DNA of 64,000 nt from JADKHC01 sp047600805. GTDB lineage: Bacteria > Verrucomicrobiota > Verrucomicrobiia > Opitutales > Opitutaceae. Under the pieces are notes generated by a model. The model saw only the letters and a list, made by a program, of their open reading frames with translations, did not search any database and had not been told where the DNA came from. Both the position numbers and the translations under genes were made by a program. The stretch lies in NCBI GenBank assembly GCA_047600805.1, contig JASGKG010000001.1:3844001-3908000 (forward strand), given 5' to 3'. Positions 54,059 through 61,164 of this stretch are shown here, in pieces; positions within the stretch are counted from its first letter, which is position 1; every line of letters starts with the position of its first letter.

Positions 54059-54892
54059 TTAACCGACTGGCGGTGCGCGATGGTGCTCCCTGACAACTAA
54101 TGCACTATTCTCAATATTTGGATATACCGTGCCGCGATGGATATTTAGCGACTCAAGTTCAGTCCGAATTTTTGCTTTTGCATCCGCGCTTATTGCTACC
54201 CGCTCAATTTCAAATTCGGCTGTTCCAGTTTCTGGTAGCTCCGCGTTGATACCAAAGAGCAGGAACGCACCCGATTGAGATGCTATTCGTAAGTTACTCA
54301 TTTTAGGCCGTACGCACACGATTTTGCCCATATCTGAAGGGACGATCACATCTGCAAAATAAGGTTTTTCCTCTTTGATAAAATGCAGCAAACGCCGGAT
54401 CGGAGGTGATTCGTTGAAAGCTTCCTGGGGCAGTGTTATGTCAACAATGTTGCGTTCATTCGCTTTCAGCCGAGCGGCATTGGCAATACACGAAACTGTG
54501 TCGGAGTCGGAATACCTAATGCGTGATTTCTTAATTTTAAAAATGATCACGTCCCCTCCGGTTGCGTCATTCTCGCAGCAAGCAAAATACAACGCCATTA
54601 AAGGATTTGATGTTAGGTCTAAGAGGCGGGTTGGTAAAGAGTGATGTTGCATCCGCACAAGTCGCTCAAACATCGATTGGTCATCTCTGAAATCGGCCGG
54701 GTTTGAGGAAAGTAAATCATTCACAAGTAGGTCCTCCCGTTTCCGCCATCCCCCATCGCGATACAGTGATGGTTTTAGCTTGAACTTGAGGCGATCGGAA
54801 TGCCCCCGATAAAAGACCGTCTGGTTCGGCTTTACGGTTAACTTCCAAACTTTCCTGATGAACCCCTCGACGCTGGTGATCGACCGTGACAT
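54059..54892 (-). CDS. FRG-domain protein
   Basis: 277 residues with an FRG domain in the N-terminal two-thirds: TVFYRGHSDRLKFKLKPSLYR (the FRG motif reads YRG here), FERLVRMQHHSLPTRLLDLTSNPLMALYFACCEN (the M-Q-H-x-L-P-T-R-L-L-D-x-T-xNP signature), and a C-terminal NIHRGTVYPNIENSALV segment (usual GI/TxFP-D motif). The biochemical role of FRG domains is not established; they occur widely in accessory regions and near anti-phage genes. No signal peptide. It faces away from the ubiquitin-like operon, 71 bases downstream of a small membrane protein gene on the same strand. Confidence 0.85.
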   Translation of the reverse strand: MSRSITSVEGFIRKVWKLTVKPNQTVFYRGHSDRLKFKLKPSLYRDGGWRKREDLLVNDLLSSNPADFRDDQSMFERLVRMQHHSLPTRLLDLTSNPLMALYFACCENDATGGDVIIFKIKKSRIRYSDSDTVSCIANAARLKANERNIVDITLPQEAFNESPPIRRLLHFIKEEKPYFADVIVPSDMGKIVCVRPKMSNLRIASQSGAFLLFGINAELPETGTAEFEIERVAISADAKAKIRTELESLNIHRGTVYPNIENSALVVREHHRAPPVG

Positions 54893-54963
54893 GTCTTCAA
54901 AACATCAGATGGTTCGTCAATGGCAATACCTGATTGTACGGTTAGCGGTGACGGATAGTAGGG

Positions 54964-55452
54964 CTATGATTGGATTACTGCTATAACAAAGAAAAGCCCT
55001 CCTAAAAGGGGTGCAAAAGTTTTGAGGAGGCGAAGGGTTGATCCTAAATCCTCAATCTTTTGGGTATAGGGCCATGGATCGACTTTCCCTTTTGAGTCAT
55101 CAAATCCCTTTTTCCAATTGGCGGGATTTTTCTCTGCGTTTTTGACACGGTAGTCGAGCAATCTGGCCATATGCCACGTTCCGAACAAAGTCAGCGCGAG
55201 CCCCGAAAAAACAATTACAATGGAAAGTTTAGCCCAGAAGCTCGAATTAAAAGCCTCCTTACCAAGCACAGCCCAATTCGCGGCGATCACGCCAACTGAA
55301 AGTTCAAAACTGCGCTGCGTAAGGTTCGCCGTCCATTTGTTGTACAAGTCTCTGACATCCCGCAACGCTGCTGCGGGGGTTTCAAACAAGCCGCCTTGGC
55401 CTTCTTGTGGGAGTTCGGGCGGCGGAGGAGGCTCTTCGTTAGTGCCTGTCAC
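54964..55452 (-). CDS. small membrane protein of unknown function
   Basis: 162 residues. A Pro/Glu-rich N-terminal tail (MTGTNEEPPPPPELPQEGQ) precedes an amphipathic region and three hydrophobic segments (LSVGVIAANWAVLG, LSIVIVFSGLALTLFGTWHMARL, LLKTFAPLLGGLFFVIAVI) with a conserved-looking cytoplasmic loop DYRVKNAEKNPANWKKGFDD. Start is a GTG that overlaps the SWIB stop by four bases (GTGA), so the two are translationally coupled. No family is recognised. In this context, a membrane effector or anchor is possible but unproven. Confidence 0.6.
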   Translation of the reverse strand: MTGTNEEPPPPPELPQEGQGGLFETPAAALRDVRDLYNKWTANLTQRSFELSVGVIAANWAVLGKEAFNSSFWAKLSIVIVFSGLALTLFGTWHMARLLDYRVKNAEKNPANWKKGFDDSKGKVDPWPYTQKIEDLGSTLRLLKTFAPLLGGLFFVIAVIQS

Positions 55453-55739
55453 AATCCTGGCCCTCCACCTTGGTTAAGGTGACTGCTAACTAGTTTAGTT
55501 AGTTCAAACATGCTGACCGATTTCTTGCCATAGAGGACAGGCTTGAGTTTGTCGTCAGCATTGATCCGGGTACGCACCTTCTTATCTTGAAGGCCATTTT
55601 TTTTGATATAATCCCAGAGCTTTTTTGTGAGCTCCGTACGGGGGAGGGGTTTTGAACCGACGATGACAGAGAGGACATCATCAGGTTGAACCGGCTTGAG
55701 GAATGCAGCGTTTGGCTTACGAGAGATTTTCTTAGCCAT
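55449..55739 (-). CDS. SWIB/MDM2-domain protein
   Basis: 96 residues from the ATG at 55739. A basic N-terminus (MAKKISRKPNAAF) is followed by a full SWIB domain: KPVQPDDVLSVIVGSKPLPRTELTKKLWDYIKKNGLQ, then KVRTRINADDKLKPVLYGKKSVSMFELTKLVSSHL. SWIB domains are rare in bacteria and common in Chlamydiae and related phyla; bacterial roles are linked to chromatin or DNA-binding proteins. The frame extends to 55847, adding a basic region (KPKTKNRVIDPKN) that could be genuine. It is coupled to the membrane protein gene downstream. Confidence 0.85.
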   Translation of the reverse strand: MAKKISRKPNAAFLKPVQPDDVLSVIVGSKPLPRTELTKKLWDYIKKNGLQDKKVRTRINADDKLKPVLYGKKSVSMFELTKLVSSHLNQGGGPGL

Positions 55740-56130
55740 ATTCTTTGGATCGATTACTCGATTTTTCGTTTTGGGTTTTCCCCGACTTCTTATATATGCA
55801 TCAATAGTACGCACGCTCTCTTTGGCAATTATTTTGTGCCGATACACTAGTTCGATCTATTGAGGTAATTTGTCTCACCTCTTTGGTAAGGCTCTTATGG
55901 CATTTATTGATAGTTCTCGGTTGCGTATCGGGACTGATTTTTGATTGTATTCAGGTATGCGGCGCGTGATTGCCAGTGTAAGGGACGTTTTTGGGACGTG
56001 CCGCTCCACGTTGAGGAAGTGTGCAGGCCGGACTATCGCCCTCTTTTCATGTTTCACATAAATAGTTAATAATAAATTACTAATGGGATTCACGCTTCGC
56101 CGTTTCTAGTAGTATCTAACGTCAAATTCG
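55740..56130. promoter_or_regulatory. Divergent AT-rich promoter region of the SWIB and ubiquitin-like operons
   Basis: About 390 bases. A very AT-rich block (56056-56084) suggests the promoter for the plus-strand operon starting at 56131. A 72-codon minus-strand frame (55875-56093) has no ribosome binding site and unconvincing composition, so it is not called. No clear operator dyad is seen. Confidence 0.4.
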
Positions 56131-56883
56131 ATGCTCATGAGCTCTACTTCATCTCCAGCCTCCGTAGAATCGTCAGCCTGTCATTTACCAGAAGACCATC
56201 CATCACGACAATATGCTACACTTCCCGCCAAGGAGCTTTTGGCGTTTGTTCAAGTCGCGAGCTCAGAGCTTTCGAGCCCTGATGCCCAAATCATCTACAC
56301 AGCGTTTTACTACCGCTACTTTGGATACCTTTACACTATCATTTCGAATTGCCTGGGAAACGTCTACGATCGTGATGCTCAGCGGGAAATAATTGATGAT
56401 GCGTTAGCCGGCTTTTTCCGGGCTGCACACAAACTCAAGTTGCCTGACAACGTGCCGGACGAGCAATGCGACCAAATTGTTCGAGCATATCTCGGTCAGC
56501 TTGCTAAATGGAAAGCATCCGACGCACGCTCATTCCAAGCTGCATTTGGACGCGTTGTTATCGATCTCAAAGAGCTCGAAATAAAAATTAATGAACAAGC
56601 ACGCATAACCATAAAAGAGCACGAGCCACCGGCTACGAGTCTTCCCGTGCCGGAGGATCCTCGTGTCAAGGCCGTACGGGAATGGATGGCAACGTTACGC
56701 GAGCTTGAACGCGATATTCTTCGCACCTATTTTATCGATACCCATTCCGGTCAAAAATCACCTCGTCTTCCTAACGGCGTTGCGGACCGGCTTGCGAAAA
56801 AACACCAAACAACTACCTCTAACATCAGACATCTAAAGGCAAAATTGGAGAAATTGGTCCGGGAAAAATTCCGCGACCTTTGA
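56131..56883 (+). CDS. sigma-70-like regulatory protein heading the ubiquitin-like operon
   Basis: 250 residues. The central region (YTAFYYRYFGYLYTIISNCLGNVYDRDAQREIIDDALAGFFRAAHKL) resembles sigma region 2 (an aromatic-rich helix followed by an acidic helix). The C-terminal LRELERDILRTYFIDTHSGQKSPRLPNGVADRLAKKHQTTTSNIRHLKAKLEKLVREKF is a sigma-region-4-like helix-turn-helix. An N-terminal Ser/Pro-rich tail and a middle insertion are unusual, so it is a divergent ECF-type member. ATGs at 56131 and 56137 are both possible. The next gene starts nine bases after its stop, and the chain continues to the E1-like gene. Confidence 0.65.
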   Translation: MLMSSTSSPASVESSACHLPEDHPSRQYATLPAKELLAFVQVASSELSSPDAQIIYTAFYYRYFGYLYTIISNCLGNVYDRDAQREIIDDALAGFFRAAHKLKLPDNVPDEQCDQIVRAYLGQLAKWKASDARSFQAAFGRVVIDLKELEIKINEQARITIKEHEPPATSLPVPEDPRVKAVREWMATLRELERDILRTYFIDTHSGQKSPRLPNGVADRLAKKHQTTTSNIRHLKAKLEKLVREKFRDL

Positions 56884-56892
56884 GGGCTTATT

Positions 56893-57264
56893 ATGGCACA
56901 CAATGAATCATGCGAATCACAGAGCGGACTCCCCCACGCATTCGAAAGCGTGTTACGCGCAGTGTGGCTTACCGAAGGATCAACGATTCCTCTGACCCCC
57001 GAGGAAGTAGCATATTTTGATAAATATGCGGTTTCCGAATCGAACACCCCTTATCCGTCTCGCACCCCTTCTTTTTTACTGAGTTGGGAGCGAGGGGATG
57101 CACCAACTACCCAGTCGGAAGTAATTGCGTTTCAAAAATCACCACCCCCCGCAGGGCTTGCACTGGCTGCGCGAACTGATGCTCCTGTTTCGGAATCCAC
57201 CCGCACGAAGCTATCCGGTTTAATAGCGGAGATGAACAAAGATCTCCTGCCAAAACATGGCTAG
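56893..57264 (+). CDS. unknown small protein between sigma-like and ImmA-like genes
   Basis: 123 residues, starting MAHNESCESQSGLPHAFESVL. A helix (AFESVLRAVWLTEGSTIPLTPEEVAYFDKYAV) is followed by a Pro/Ser-rich linker and a C-terminal helix (STRTKLSGLIAEMNKDLL). No membrane segment, so it is not a standard membrane anti-sigma factor, although its position directly after a sigma-like gene is typical of such partners. Its stop overlaps the ImmA/IrrE start by eight bases. Family not recognised. Confidence 0.55.
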   Translation: MAHNESCESQSGLPHAFESVLRAVWLTEGSTIPLTPEEVAYFDKYAVSESNTPYPSRTPSFLLSWERGDAPTTQSEVIAFQKSPPPAGLALAARTDAPVSESTRTKLSGLIAEMNKDLLPKHG

Positions 57265-58090
57265 TGCAGTGGAAAGGATTGCCCCTCGACGGCAAATTGA
57301 AATTGCCGAATTTGCGGAGCATATTGCGATCACGCGCTTTCACGGTGAACGGGTTCAACCGGAGGAAATTGCTGCGCAGGAAAGTATCGCGTTTCGATAC
57401 TCTTCTTTTCCTGAGGATTTTGACGGTATCCTTCTTTGTGAGCAGAAGAAATTTTTCATCATCTGTAACGAAAGACGGAGTGCGCGTGGCACACCTCGGA
57501 GCCGGTTTACATTTGCTCACGAACTTGGGCATTTCTTTTTGGATGAACACCGGCTGCCGCTGTCATCTGGAAAGATCCCGGCGCACTTTTCTTTAGCCGA
57601 GTTTGTTTCTGATCAGCCAATCGAAGCCGAAGCAGATTTGTTTGCGGCAAATCTTTTAATGCCGACGAAGTCGTTCCGATTACAGGCAGCGAACCTAAAC
57701 CCTGGGATAGATCTGATTTGTACATTGGCGTCAACTTTTGGTACTTCCGTTACGTCGACCGCCTACCGGGCTTTAGAACTAGATGTATTTCCCGCGCCCT
57801 GCGCAATCTTTCGCTGGAGTGCCGGTGGACAACTGACGAGTCGAAGGATATCGCCGACTACATTTAGTATGTGTGCTGGTTATAGATCTATGATCGATTC
57901 GCCACCGACAGGTTCTAGAACTGAATACTCATTAATCCATACTGGTAGTGGTATCACAAAGGGGGTGTCGGACTGCTCCCAATGGTTTCCGGCGACATTG
58001 CCTGGAAGTAAGAGAAACGTTCTACTGCAAGAAGAGGTTATGCCACTGGGGCAGTTTGGCTGGGTTTCGCTGGTCTTTCGTTCCTTGTAG
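57257..58090 (+). CDS. ImmA/IrrE-family zinc metallo-endopeptidase
   Basis: 277 residues. The N-terminal half is an ImmA/IrrE peptidase: SRFTFAHELGHFFLDEH carries the HExxH zinc site (His88, Glu89, His92), and EAEADLFAANLLMP supplies the third ligand Glu of the family. The C-terminal half (about 170-277) has a cysteine- and Trp-containing sandwich with FRWSAGGQL and a final GQFGWVSLVFRSL, possibly a sensing domain. ImmA cleaves phage-type repressors, and IrrE cleaves the DdrO repressor after damage. Its position after a sigma-like gene and before the ubiquitin-like genes suggests it switches the operon on. The ATG at 57257 overlaps the previous gene. Confidence 0.85.
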   Translation: MASAVERIAPRRQIEIAEFAEHIAITRFHGERVQPEEIAAQESIAFRYSSFPEDFDGILLCEQKKFFIICNERRSARGTPRSRFTFAHELGHFFLDEHRLPLSSGKIPAHFSLAEFVSDQPIEAEADLFAANLLMPTKSFRLQAANLNPGIDLICTLASTFGTSVTSTAYRALELDVFPAPCAIFRWSAGGQLTSRRISPTTFSMCAGYRSMIDSPPTGSRTEYSLIHTGSGITKGVSDCSQWFPATLPGSKRNVLLQEEVMPLGQFGWVSLVFRSL

Positions 58091-58100
58091 AGTGGTTGAA

Positions 58101-58120
58101 GGAAAGCCTTCACGCTTTCC
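58101..58120 (+). promoter_or_regulatory. hairpin in the ImmA-Ubl intergenic region
   Basis: GGAAAGC-cttcac-GCTTTCC followed by GTTTTCT, a seven-base stem with a short T-rich tail. A second small dyad GTGAA-gatt-TTCAC (58132-58145) lies four bases before the Ubl ATG. They could attenuate or adjust expression of the conjugation genes relative to the regulators. Confidence 0.4.
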
Positions 58121-58149
58121 GTTTTCTATTGGTGAAGATTTTCACTAAT

Positions 58150-58404
58150 ATGAATGTAAGTAATCCACACATCGAAAAAGAAACGGGACCATTGGTCTCT
58201 ATAACGATTAACAGCAAGCCGGCCGAAATTCACCGCGGCCATCAAACGATTGCTGCAATCAAAAAGCTCGGTGGCATACCGGCTACCGATGAACTTGAGC
58301 AAGTCATCCACGGGAAATTGACACCGCTCCCGGATGACGGTGCACTGACTATCAAAGGCGGGGAAGTGTTCATCAGTCATCCCCGCGATAGCGGTTCCTC
58401 GTAA
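58150..58404 (+). CDS. ubiquitin-like modifier, multiubiquitin family (single beta-grasp domain)
   Basis: 84 residues. The beta-grasp domain spans about residues 15-80: LVSITINSKPAEIHRGHQTI, AAIKKLGGIPATDELEQVIHGKLTPLPDDGALTIKGGEVFISHPRDSGSS. The closing GGExFxSHPRxxGSS is the signature of multiubiquitin-family (Pfam Multi_ubiq) prokaryotic ubiquitin-like proteins; only one copy is present. The tail ends -SGSS rather than in Gly-Gly. It stands first in a Ubl-E2-JAMM-E1 set and is followed after one base by the E2 start. The frame begins upstream at a TTG (58096), but the ATG at 58150 is at the right distance from the domain. Confidence 0.85.
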   Translation: MNVSNPHIEKETGPLVSITINSKPAEIHRGHQTIAAIKKLGGIPATDELEQVIHGKLTPLPDDGALTIKGGEVFISHPRDSGSS

Positions 58405-58405
58405 G

Positions 58406-58747
58406 ATGATGATCACCGAAGATCAATTGGCAGAACTGAAGGAGCTCTGCCCCGACGTGAAGCGTTGCACCGATGGGGGCACGATTTATTTTTTGCTCCC
58501 AAATTTGCAGCTCCCGGACGGTTGCAGTCCTACGACTGTGGATGCGTTGCTTTGTCCTACGCCACGTGATGGATACAACTCTCGTCTATTCTTTGATCGG
58601 GTTATTTCCTCGCGCCAGGCGTTGAACTGGCACATGCAGAATGTGCGTATAGCTGAGAGAAACTGGAATGTATATTCTTGGAAGTTGAAGCGAGGTGATC
58701 TGCGACTCGCTCAGATAATCGGCGAGCATTTACGGGCACTCCGATGA
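58406..58747 (+). CDS. E2-like ubiquitin-conjugating enzyme, prokaryotic E2 family E
   Basis: 113 residues, shorter than eukaryotic E2s (about 150). The pattern VDALLCPTPRDGYNSRLFFDRVISSRQALNWHMQNVRIAERNWNVYSWKLKRGDLRLAQIIGEHLRALR is that of prokaryotic E2 family E proteins, which carry an LLC-x-GY-xRLF segment, an R-x-W-x-x-xSW motif and a C-terminal helix ending HLRALR. Cys50 in the LLCP segment is a candidate catalytic residue; other cysteines are at 15, 21 and 40. It receives the activated Ubl from the E1-like protein, if the pathway is as in Bil/Bub-type operons. It starts one base after the Ubl stop and overlaps the JAMM gene by four bases. Confidence 0.78.
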   Translation: MMITEDQLAELKELCPDVKRCTDGGTIYFLLPNLQLPDGCSPTTVDALLCPTPRDGYNSRLFFDRVISSRQALNWHMQNVRIAERNWNVYSWKLKRGDLRLAQIIGEHLRALR

Positions 58748-59244
58748 AAATTATTCTTCGAATTCCAGCCGAATACTACGCGGCAGCCTTAGAAGATCTC
58801 CATCGTGAGCATCGGTTTGCTGCTGAACGGGTCGGCTTCTTTTCAACCTCATCGAGCATAGCCGGTGCAAACGAGACAATCGTATGCGTCACGGGGTATC
58901 GTTCGATTCCGGATGAAGACTACATTGACGACAAGTATTCAGGTGCACGGATCAATACTCACGCGATTCGATCGGCACTGCAGCGTATCCTCGATGACCG
59001 GTGCGGGCAACTCCACGTTCACCTACATTGGCATTTGGGCATTCCTCGACCGAGTGGCATGGATTCAAAAGAGCTACCACCACTCATCCAGAGCATGGTA
59101 TCTGTCGCGAGCGATCAGGTGCACGGAGGCCTAATTCTCAGTCGCGATGCCGCTTTTGCTACTTTGTGGCTATCAGGCAGCTCGCGCCCAAAACCGAGTG
59201 CGCGGATCTCTGTGGTAGGATTTCCAATGCTTTTCCTCCAATGA
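58744..59244 (+). CDS. JAMM/Mov34-type deubiquitinase-like metalloprotease
   Basis: 166 residues. An N-terminal Glu (Glu28 in AAERVGFFS) and the block HVHLHWHLGIPRPSGMDSKE form a JAMM zinc site: two histidines of the form HxH (within His91-His97), Ser104 and Asp107 (HxHx6SxxD). The spacing to the serine is one residue shorter than the usual seven. Strands and helices around it (ARINTHAIRSALQRIL, then GGLILSRDAAFATLW) fit the JAB1/MPN fold. In Ubl operons this protein trims the modifier tail or removes it from targets. Start and stop overlap both neighbours (ATGA at each side), so E2, JAMM and E1 are translationally coupled. Confidence 0.8.
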   Translation: MKIILRIPAEYYAAALEDLHREHRFAAERVGFFSTSSSIAGANETIVCVTGYRSIPDEDYIDDKYSGARINTHAIRSALQRILDDRCGQLHVHLHWHLGIPRPSGMDSKELPPLIQSMVSVASDQVHGGLILSRDAAFATLWLSGSSRPKPSARISVVGFPMLFLQ

Positions 59245-60059
59245 CAAACCAAACTTTCGATGATAGTTTTTCACGACAATCATTTCTCGGAGCAAATGCT
59301 CAGGAGATGATTGAACGCTGTGTTGTTGGTGTTGTCGGCTTGGGAGGTGGCGGATCTCACATCGCTCAGCAACTCGCACACATCGGATTTCTTAATTACG
59401 TGCTTTTCGACGCAGATGTGATCGAGCGTTCTAACTTGAATCGGCTTGTAGGTGGAACCAAGCGAGATGTCGACCGAAGGCTACCTAAAGTAGAGATAGC
59501 ACGCCGCACGATCCGACGTGTAAGACCGCATGCGCGTGTACGAGTAATCAACGATATCTGGCAAAATCACGCCCAGCATTTGCGGACATGCGACGTCGTT
59601 TTTGGTTGTGTCGATGGATTCGACCAACGCCGGCAGCTCGAATCGGCTACGCGTCGGTTTCTTACTCCACTTATAGATATCGGAATGGACGTGTTTAAGG
59701 CGGACGGCCTTCCGCCCGCGATAGCCGGACAAGTTATTCTATCAATGCCTGGGTTTCCTTGCATGACATGTCTCGGATTTCTGAATGAGAAAACTTTAAG
59801 CAGAGAAGCTGCAGCATACGGGGCGGCTGGACCGCAGCCTCAAGTGGTATGGCCGAACGCCGTTCTCGCTTCCTCGGCCGTTGGAATTGCGGTAGACCTG
59901 ATCACCGATTGGAGTAAGTCACTGCGGCAGCCCGTATACCTTTCCTACCGTGGCAGCGAAGCGACCGTAGTACCGCACGCACGACTGCCTTTTGTAGAAA
60001 AGAAGTGTCCCCATTTTCCAGTGACTCAGTGTGGAGCACCAGTCTTCGAATCGGTGTGA
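59241..60059 (+). CDS. E1-like ThiF-family ubiquitin-activating adenylyltransferase
   Basis: 272 residues. The ATP site VVGVVGLGGGGSHIAQQLAHIGF is followed by FDADVIERSNLNRL (conserved Asp and Arg of E1/ThiF), then VVFGCVDGFDQRRQLES and two zinc-type cysteine pairs (CMTC and CPHFPVTQC). A candidate catalytic Cys domain of the canonical E1 is absent, so the protein looks like a minimal adenylating enzyme. It would adenylate the Ubl C-terminus and pass it to the E2. The true start is the ATG at 59241, overlapping the JAMM stop (ATGA). The upstream open frame is a shadow of the JAMM gene. Confidence 0.88.
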   Translation: MTNQTFDDSFSRQSFLGANAQEMIERCVVGVVGLGGGGSHIAQQLAHIGFLNYVLFDADVIERSNLNRLVGGTKRDVDRRLPKVEIARRTIRRVRPHARVRVINDIWQNHAQHLRTCDVVFGCVDGFDQRRQLESATRRFLTPLIDIGMDVFKADGLPPAIAGQVILSMPGFPCMTCLGFLNEKTLSREAAAYGAAGPQPQVVWPNAVLASSAVGIAVDLITDWSKSLRQPVYLSYRGSEATVVPHARLPFVEKKCPHFPVTQCGAPVFESV

Positions 60060-60090
60060 TCCCGTATAACGCTTAAACTTCATTACAACC

Positions 60091-61014
60091 GTGCAAAAAA
60101 ATTTCAAAATACTTCGTTCAGCATGTATCACTTTATTAGTTATAGTTGGTTTAATGGCCGTCGTGTTCTTCTCCCTAGTCCTTGGTAAGGACGGAGCTAT
60201 CGGATTGCGTCTCTGGAAAAGATCTAACGCGGAGGAAAAAAGAGCAAAAGACTATGCTGCCGTCATGATGAAGATTGAGGCTGAAGATCTAGGGAGCGAG
60301 CCCGGGTTCACTGAGAAGGAGATGATTGATGACGTGTATACGTTCAATGGAGTGACGATCCGGAACCTCGGAGTAGTTCACACATACGAATTCTTCACGA
60401 GTGGAGAAAAATTCCAAAACGCACGTCATATCACATCCGCGATAAGTACTGGCAATTGGTTCGCTAAAGAAGACCTAATCCTGAATGGAACAATGCTATC
60501 AGACTACGCCCGAAAAAAGGGTAAAGCATTGCTTAATCTAAATGAGACAAGAAGTCGTGAGCCGGCAGTCCTCGGGTTGGGGTACTGTGTCATGGCCTGT
60601 ATTGTAGTGCCGCTGTCCATGTTCTTTATATTTCGCGGGATTGCGGAGGGCCGAAAACGGGAGCGCATGCGGTTTGCATTCTGGGGCCTCTGCACGCTTG
60701 TCCAGGTTGTGGCGATTATTGCGTGTGTTAGAACGTGGTATCCGGCTGTCGATTGGTCAGGTGGACAAAAGTTCGACCTAAATTCAAACGTGGTTACGCG
60801 AATTACTGACCGGTATTGGAAAGATTTTTGGCAACGCGCCGAAATCGACTCGCGCAGCATGTTTAAAGAATTACTAGCTTCTGCCCAGCAAGCACCAAGT
60901 GGAACTAGTATTGTTGTACTTTCAGGCAATCGCCATGCGTTCGATATCCGTAGATTGATGCAGCAATATCCGGCGTGGGCAATCAAGCGACAGCTTGGTG
61001 GTTACGAACCTTAG
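60091..61014 (+). CDS. three-helix membrane protein at the end of the ubiquitin-like operon
   Basis: 307 residues from a GTG at 60091. Helices: residues about 9-30 (ACITLLVIVGLMAVVFFSLVLG), then about 165-185 (GYCVMACIVVPLSMFFIF) and about 200-218 (WGLCTLVQVVAIIACV). The soluble parts contain a domain after helix 1 (about 45-150, GVTIRNLGVVHTYEFFTSGEK, HITSAISTGNWFAKED) and a C-terminal domain (RITDRYWKDFWQRAEIDSRSMFKELLASAQQAPSG...). No family is recognised. It is noticeably AT-richer than the core genes. It follows the E1 gene by 31 bases on the same strand, so it may belong to the system as an effector, target or membrane anchor. Confidence 0.6.
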   Translation: MQKNFKILRSACITLLVIVGLMAVVFFSLVLGKDGAIGLRLWKRSNAEEKRAKDYAAVMMKIEAEDLGSEPGFTEKEMIDDVYTFNGVTIRNLGVVHTYEFFTSGEKFQNARHITSAISTGNWFAKEDLILNGTMLSDYARKKGKALLNLNETRSREPAVLGLGYCVMACIVVPLSMFFIFRGIAEGRKRERMRFAFWGLCTLVQVVAIIACVRTWYPAVDWSGGQKFDLNSNVVTRITDRYWKDFWQRAEIDSRSMFKELLASAQQAPSGTSIVVLSGNRHAFDIRRLMQQYPAWAIKRQLGGYEP

Positions 61015-61164
61015 TTGATAATTGCGATGCGTCCTATGCACGAAGTTTGCCGCATCTGATCTCGACACTTCCATCACTTTCTCGCGGAACCTGACTTCGC
61101 CTTGGGTTTGCTTATAGGATTTTTACCGAATGTGGTAACTCATCAACCGGCGAGCGTATTTTGA

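Noticed and set aside
55875..56093. 72-codon minus-strand frame before the Ubl operon
   Set aside because: No ribosome binding site, AT-rich promoter-like DNA and no recognised motif.
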